A program made the translations under genes and the position numbers. From Eubacterium sp. (GTDB lineage: Bacteria > Bacillota > Clostridia > Lachnospirales > CAG-274), in assembly GCA_020859645.1 (NCBI GenBank), contig JAJBVU010000055.1:1-8610 (forward strand): a stretch of 8,610 bases of DNA. The letters are read 5' to 3'. This document shows positions 4,613 through 8,610 of the stretch, piece after piece. The notes beneath the pieces were generated by a model that saw only the letters and a program-made list of their open reading frames with translations, made no database searches and was not told where the DNA came from. Numbering within the stretch: the stretch's first letter is position 1; each line of letters starts with the position of its first letter.

Positions 4613-5926
4613 ATGAGTACAGTTGAAGTTTTGGGAAATAACAAGGTTAAGCTGACTTTTTCCGTAGACAGCCAAAGATTTGAAGAGGGTATGAACCATT
4701 CTTATCAGAAGAACAAGGGCTACCTTACTGTTCAGGGCTTCAGAAAGGGAAAAGCTCCCCGTAAGATGCTTGAAATGGTTTACGGAAAAGAGGTTTTTTA
4801 TGAGGACGCAATTAACTTCGTGCTTCCCGCTTCTTATGAGGCTGCTGTTAAAGAGACAGAAATAAAGGTTGTTTCAAGACCTGAAATAGATGTTGAAAAA
4901 ATCGATGAAAACGGCGTTGTTTTTACTGCCGAGGTTTATGTTAAGCCCGAGGTTAAGGTAGAAGGCTATAAGGGTCTTAAGTTTATACCCGAGGACGTAA
5001 CAGTTACAGACGAGGATGTAAACGCAGTTGTTGACAGCGAAAGAAATAAGCAGTCAAGAATAGTTGAGACGGATAAAAACGCCGAGCTTGGGAATATTGT
5101 TAATATTGACTTTAAGGGCTATATTGACGACGTTCCTTTTGAGGGCGGAGAGGACAAGGGCTTTGACCTTGAGCTTGGCAGCCATTCCTTTATCGATACC
5201 TTTGAAGATCAGCTTGTAGGCTCAGCCGCAGGTCAGGACGTTGTTGTAAACGTTAAGTTCCCTGAAAATTACGGCGCTTCGGAATTGGCAGGCAAGGACG
5301 CTAAATTCGAGGTTAAGGTAAACAAGGTTAAGGTAAGAGAGCTCCCCGAGCTTGACGATGAATTCGTTTCAGACACAACAGAGTTTGAAAACGTTGAAGA
5401 ATATTTAACAGACGTTAGGGCAAAGCTTGTTATGAGCAGAAAGCTTGACGCCGAAAACAGAAAGAAAGAAAATCTTATCGAACAGCTTGCAGGCATAGTA
5501 GAAGGGGATATTCCCGAATGTATGTATGAAAATGAAACAGACAAAATGTTTGAGAACTTTGCAAACAGCTTAAGATACAGAGGAATGCCTGTTGAAAATT
5601 ATCTTCAGATGATTAATCAGACTGAGGACGCAGTTAAGGAAAGCTTCCGTCCCAGAGCAGAGGTTCAGGTAAAGAGCAGACTTGCCCTTGAGGCAATCGC
5701 CGCAGCAGAGGGCTTTGAAGCAGATGAAAACGAGGTTGAAGCCGAAATCAACAGAATTGCCGGAGAAAGCGGAATTGAAAAGGCAAAGCTTGAAGAAATT
5801 ATGGCGGCTGACGAAAGAGAGTCTTTAAAGGACGATATTAAGGTTCAGAAGGCTCTTGACCTTGTAGTAAACGAAGCTGTCGCTGAAGAAGCAGCAGCAG
5901 AAACAGAAGAAGTAGTAGAAGAATAA
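4613..5926 (+). CDS. tig: Trigger factor, ribosome-associated chaperone and prolyl isomerase
   Basis: Trigger factor binds the ribosome near the exit tunnel and shields nascent chains. The three-domain layout is clear in 437 residues, close to the family's usual ~430. The N-terminal ribosome-binding domain carries the GFRKGKAPR signature (42-50). The FKBP-like peptidyl-prolyl isomerase domain occupies about 159-240, starting at GNIVNIDFKGYIDD and including the FEGGEDKGFDLELGSHSFIDTFE region (176-198). A helical C-terminal chaperone domain follows to about residue 420. The protein ends in a low-complexity acidic Ala/Glu/Val tail (about 422-437). AGGAGG (4597-4602) lies 10 nt before the ATG. 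It is the first gene after the promoter at 4484-4512 and lies 38 bp before clpP, the common bacterial tig-clpP-clpX order that joins folding of new chains to proteolysis. Confidence 0.98.
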   Translation: MSTVEVLGNNKVKLTFSVDSQRFEEGMNHSYQKNKGYLTVQGFRKGKAPRKMLEMVYGKEVFYEDAINFVLPASYEAAVKETEIKVVSRPEIDVEKIDENGVVFTAEVYVKPEVKVEGYKGLKFIPEDVTVTDEDVNAVVDSERNKQSRIVETDKNAELGNIVNIDFKGYIDDVPFEGGEDKGFDLELGSHSFIDTFEDQLVGSAAGQDVVVNVKFPENYGASELAGKDAKFEVKVNKVKVRELPELDDEFVSDTTEFENVEEYLTDVRAKLVMSRKLDAENRKKENLIEQLAGIVEGDIPECMYENETDKMFENFANSLRYRGMPVENYLQMINQTEDAVKESFRPRAEVQVKSRLALEAIAAAEGFEADENEVEAEINRIAGESGIEKAKLEEIMAADERESLKDDIKVQKALDLVVNEAVAEEAAAETEEVVEE

Positions 5927-5964
5927 AGAGCAAATAACAGATTTTTTGAAAAGAGGGATATTTT

Positions 5965-6549
5965 ATGAGCTTAGTACCTATGGTTGTTGACCAGACAAAC
6001 GCAGGGGAAAGATCCTACGATATTTATTCAAGACTTCTTAAGGACAGAATTGTTATTTTAGGCGAAGAGGTAACAGACGTAAGCGCAAACCTTGTTGTGG
6101 CTCAGCTTTTATATTTGGCAGCAGAGGATCCCGACAAGGACATAAGCCTTTATATAAACAGCCCCGGCGGCTCAGTTACCGCAGGTATGGCTATTTATGA
6201 CACAATGCAGTATATTAAGCCCGACGTTTCCACAATCTGCATAGGGCTTGCCGCAAGTATGGGGGCTTTTCTCTTAGCAGGCGGAGCAAAGGGCAAGAGA
6301 TTTGCTCTTCCCAATTCCGAAATTATGATACATCAGCCCTTAGGCGGAGCACAGGGTCAGGCAACGGATATTCAAATTCAAGCCGAAAACATTCTCAAAA
6401 TCAAAAAGAGAATGAACGAAATTCTTGCCCAAAACACAGGCAACGATTATGAACAGGTTGTTGCGGACACTGAAAGAGACAACTATATGACCGCCGCCGA
6501 AGCCAAGAAGTACGGGCTTATTGATGATGTGATTGAAAAATCAAACTAA
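5965..6549 (+). CDS. clpP: ATP-dependent Clp protease proteolytic subunit ClpP
   Basis: ClpP is the serine peptidase chamber that degrades proteins unfolded by ClpX or other Clp ATPases. All three catalytic residues are visible at their canonical positions: Ser98 in GLAASMGA (94-101), His123 in MIHQPLGG (121-128), and Asp172 in ERDNYM (170-175). The oxyanion-region NSPGGSV (65-71) is intact. The 194-residue length is typical. The N-terminus MSLVPMVVDQTNAGERSYDIYSRLLKDR fits the Firmicute form, in which a short propeptide precedes the axial loop. GAGGGA (5953-5958) provides the SD. It lies 38 bp after tig and 15 bp before clpX. I see no promoter or CtsR/HrcA operator in the tig-clpP gap, so expression probably follows the tig promoter. 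Confidence 0.98.
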   Translation: MSLVPMVVDQTNAGERSYDIYSRLLKDRIVILGEEVTDVSANLVVAQLLYLAAEDPDKDISLYINSPGGSVTAGMAIYDTMQYIKPDVSTICIGLAASMGAFLLAGGAKGKRFALPNSEIMIHQPLGGAQGQATDIQIQAENILKIKKRMNEILAQNTGNDYEQVVADTERDNYMTAAEAKKYGLIDDVIEKSN

Positions 6550-6564
6550 AAAAGGAGCAGTTTT

Positions 6565-7860
6565 ATGGCATCAAAAACAGACGGAAGGATCAGATGTTCT
6601 TTTTGCGGAAAAACCGAGGATCACGTCAGCAAAATGCTGGCTGGTATGAACGCTTTTATCTGCAATGAGTGCATAGAGCTTTGTTATGATCTGATCGAAG
6701 ATGACTACGATATTAATTCGGCATATAATGAGCCTCAGTATGAGGGCATACCGAAGCCGGCTGAAATGAAGCGTATTTTAGACGAATACGTTATAGGACA
6801 GGACGAAGCCAAAAAGGCTCTCTCCGTAGCCGTTTACAACCATTATAAAAGAATAGGTCAGGAGGACGTTGATGTAGAGCTTCAAAAGAGCAACATTCTC
6901 TTTATAGGTCCTACGGGCGTGGGAAAAACCTTCCTTGCGCAGACTCTTGCCAGGCTGCTTAATGTGCCCTTTGCCATAGCAGACGCCACATCTTTGACAG
7001 AAGCAGGATATGTAGGCGAGGACGTTGAAAACATTCTTTTAAAGATTATTCAGGCAGCTGATTATGACATCGAAAGAGCCCAAAAGGGTATTATCTATAT
7101 TGACGAAATCGACAAAATCGCCAGAAAGTCCGATAATCCGTCTATAACACGTGATGTCAGCGGCGAAGGCGTTCAGCAGGCTCTTCTTAAAATTTTGGAG
7201 GGTACTGTGGCAAGCGTGCCCCCACAGGGCGGCAGAAAACACCCTCATCAGGACTTTATTCAGATTGACACAACAAATATTTTGTTTATCTGCGGCGGTG
7301 CCTTTGCAGGGCTTGAAAAAATAATCGAAAGACGTATTTCAAATAAAGTTATAGGCTTCGGCTCCGAAAATAAGTCGGGGAAGGAGCTCAGAGAGGAAAA
7401 CATTCTTAAGAATGTAATGCCTAAGGATCTCCACAAGTTCGGACTTATTCCCGAGCTTATAGGCAGACTGCCCGTTGTGGTTTCTCTTGACAGCTTAGAC
7501 GAAAATGCTCTTATAGACATTCTTACACAGCCTAAAAATGCCATTACTAAGCAGTATAAATATCTTTTCGAGCTTGACAATGTTATTCTTGAGTTTGAAA
7601 GAGACGCTCTTGCGGCAGTTGCCCATAAGGCGATTGAACAGGAAACAGGGGCAAGAGGCTTAAGAGCAATTATTGAAGGCTTTATGACGGACATTATGTT
7701 TACACTGCCCGATGACGATACCTTGGAAAAATGTATTATAACAAAGGACGTTGTGGAAGGAAAGGGCGAGCCTGTTTTTATCCATAACCCCAACAGAAAG
7801 CCCATTGCCGTAAGAAAGCCCGTTAAAAGAACACAAAAGAAGCGTAAGCCGGCAGGCTGA
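6565..7860 (+). CDS. clpX: ATP-dependent Clp protease ATP-binding subunit ClpX
   Basis: ClpX is the hexameric AAA+ unfoldase that feeds substrates to ClpP. Its 431 residues carry, in order: the N-terminal zinc-binding domain (C11, C14, C33, C36); Walker A GPTGVGKT (115-122); the GYVG pore-1 loop (148-151); Walker B IIYIDEID (176-183); the RKH pore loop (224-226); the IGF ClpP-docking loop (263-265); the GRLP arginine-finger box (300-303); and sensor 2 GARGLR (362-367). All key residues are intact. AAGGAG (6552-6557) precedes the ATG by 7 nt. After the conserved core the protein ends in a very basic tail, roughly residues 411-429, rich in Lys/Arg/Pro, which differs from the short neutral or acidic ends of E. 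coli and B. subtilis ClpX. A strong terminator follows at 7885-7916, closing the operon. Confidence 0.98.
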   Translation: MASKTDGRIRCSFCGKTEDHVSKMLAGMNAFICNECIELCYDLIEDDYDINSAYNEPQYEGIPKPAEMKRILDEYVIGQDEAKKALSVAVYNHYKRIGQEDVDVELQKSNILFIGPTGVGKTFLAQTLARLLNVPFAIADATSLTEAGYVGEDVENILLKIIQAADYDIERAQKGIIYIDEIDKIARKSDNPSITRDVSGEGVQQALLKILEGTVASVPPQGGRKHPHQDFIQIDTTNILFICGGAFAGLEKIIERRISNKVIGFGSENKSGKELREENILKNVMPKDLHKFGLIPELIGRLPVVVSLDSLDENALIDILTQPKNAITKQYKYLFELDNVILEFERDALAAVAHKAIEQETGARGLRAIIEGFMTDIMFTLPDDDTLEKCIITKDVVEGKGEPVFIHNPNRKPIAVRKPVKRTQKKRKPAG

Positions 7861-7884
7861 AAAAATAATTTAATCTAACTAATC

Positions 7885-7916
7885 GGCGTACAGGCTGAAA
7901 CTTGTACGCCTTTTTT
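7885..7916 (+). terminator. Intrinsic terminator of the tig-clpP-clpX operon
   Basis: GGCGTACA (7885-7892) pairs perfectly with TGTACGCC (7903-7910). The stem can extend by G-U and G-C pairs to 10 bp with a six-base loop (CTGAAA), followed by six T residues (7911-7916). This is a strong Rho-independent terminator 24 bp after the clpX stop and 24 bp before the next ATG. Confidence 0.92.
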
Positions 7917-7940
7917 ATAAGTATATAAGGAAGTGAGCCT

Positions 7941-8609
7941 ATGAATGTTGTCTATATATCCCACAGCGGATTTTTCGTTGAGCTTGAAAAAACGGCGTTT
8001 TTGTTTGACTATATGAAGGGGGAAATTCCCGAAACAGATAAAAAGCTTTTCGTTTTTGTGTCTCACAGACACCCTGACCATTATAATAAGGATATTTTTA
8101 AGCTGAGAGACAGAGGAAACGTTACCTTTGTTTTGTCCTCCGACATAAGACTTAAGGACAAAGCAGAGGATATTGTTTCTATAAAGCCCAATACAGTCTG
8201 CGATATTAAAGGGATAAGAGTTCAGACACTTAAGTCCACCGACGAGGGAGCTGCCTTTATAATTTCAGCCGAGGGCAAAAGAATTTTTCATGCCGGAGAC
8301 TTAAACCTGTGGATTTGGCAGGGAGAAACAAAGCAGTATAACAACAATATGAAGGCTCTTTTCGAAAAATATACCGAGCCTTTAAAGGGCTTAAGCTTTG
8401 ACGTTGGGTTTATACCCCTTGACCCGAGACTTGAGGAAACAAGCTTTTCGGGGCTTGACGCATATTTAAAAATTGCCGCATTTAAGCGAATTATCCCTAT
8501 GCACTTTTGGGAAACCTATGATATAATAAAAAAGTATAAAGCCGAGAGAGGACTTTCGGCTGAAAATGTAGTTGAAATCGAAAGGGAAGGACAGACGTTC
8601 ACCATATAG
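7941..8609 (+). CDS. Metallo-beta-lactamase-fold hydrolase, substrate unknown
   Basis: The 222-residue protein has a metallo-beta-lactamase fold with a complete metal-binding set. The HxHxDH motif appears as H42-R-H44-P-D46-H47 after a hydrophobic strand, the HAGD segment (117-120) supplies D120, and a late H188 lies in IIPMHFWE (184-191). The STDEG segment (99-103) and DLNLWIWQGE (120-129) resemble small UlaG-like/uncharacterised members often annotated as MBL-fold metallo-hydrolases. There is no signal peptide or membrane segment, so a cytosolic enzyme is likely, and nothing indicates antibiotic hydrolysis. AAGGA (7927-7931) lies 9 nt before the ATG. The gene follows the clpX terminator by 24 bp without a convincing promoter, so it may depend on read-through. 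The stop codon ends one base before the window edge, so the gene is complete and any downstream partner is out of view. Confidence 0.85.
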   Translation: MNVVYISHSGFFVELEKTAFLFDYMKGEIPETDKKLFVFVSHRHPDHYNKDIFKLRDRGNVTFVLSSDIRLKDKAEDIVSIKPNTVCDIKGIRVQTLKSTDEGAAFIISAEGKRIFHAGDLNLWIWQGETKQYNNNMKALFEKYTEPLKGLSFDVGFIPLDPRLEETSFSGLDAYLKIAAFKRIIPMHFWETYDIIKKYKAERGLSAENVVEIEREGQTFTI

Positions 8610-8610
8610 G

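Noticed and set aside
5927..5964. Search for a CtsR or CIRCE operator or separate promoter before clpP
   Set aside because: No GGTCAAA heptads, no CIRCE dyad and no good -35/-10 pair are visible in the 38-bp gap.
7260..7805. 181-codon minus-strand open frame
   Set aside because: It is the Ser-rich antisense shadow of clpX, whose conserved motifs run throughout the same stretch on the + strand.
7902..7927. TTGTAC and TATATA as a promoter for the MBL-fold gene
   Set aside because: The spacing is only 14 bp, the -35 is part of the terminator stem and the -10 overlaps the SD, so a usable transcript is unlikely.

Overview
The window reads as ordinary chromosomal DNA from a low-to-moderate GC Firmicute, most likely an anaerobic Clostridia lineage. 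The evidence is a large Bacillus/Clostridia-type SRP RNA directly before dnaX-yaaK-recR, strong AGGAGG-type ribosome binding sites, frequent TTG starts, AGA-rich arginine codon use, ThyX, and a tig-clpP-clpX operon. Every gene lies on the + strand with short gaps. I cannot name a genus from sequence alone.

Region 1 (1-398): a sigma-A-like promoter drives a ~270-nt SRP RNA whose 5' and 3' ends pair with each other. A T-tract and then a second, compact intrinsic terminator follow. A perfect consensus DnaA box (minus strand) lies between the -35 and -10 of this promoter. Region 2 (399-4466): a compact run of dnaX (clamp loader), ebfC/yaaK (nucleoid-associated protein), recR (recombinational repair), thyX (dTMP synthesis), a PAP2-type membrane phosphatase and a DUF503/YlxP protein. 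The last three start with TTG and lie 3-6 nt from their upstream neighbours. The theme is replication, repair and nucleotide supply, with two less obvious passengers at the end.

Region 3 (4467-7916): a good promoter (TTTACA-N17-TATAAA) and a ~94-nt leader precede tig, clpP and clpX. The leader has two mutually exclusive hairpins flanked by an 8-bp direct repeat. The operon couples nascent-chain folding (trigger factor) with ATP-dependent proteolysis (ClpXP) and ends at a strong intrinsic terminator. Region 4 (7941-8609): a complete metallo-beta-lactamase-fold hydrolase of unknown substrate, with no convincing promoter of its own.

I see no mobile element, CRISPR array, defence system or tRNA. 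No clearly new multi-gene system is present. The points most worth a second look are the DnaA box in the SRP RNA promoter, the double termination signal directly before dnaX, the structured tig leader, the URRC-type SRP tetraloop, and the run of TTG starts.
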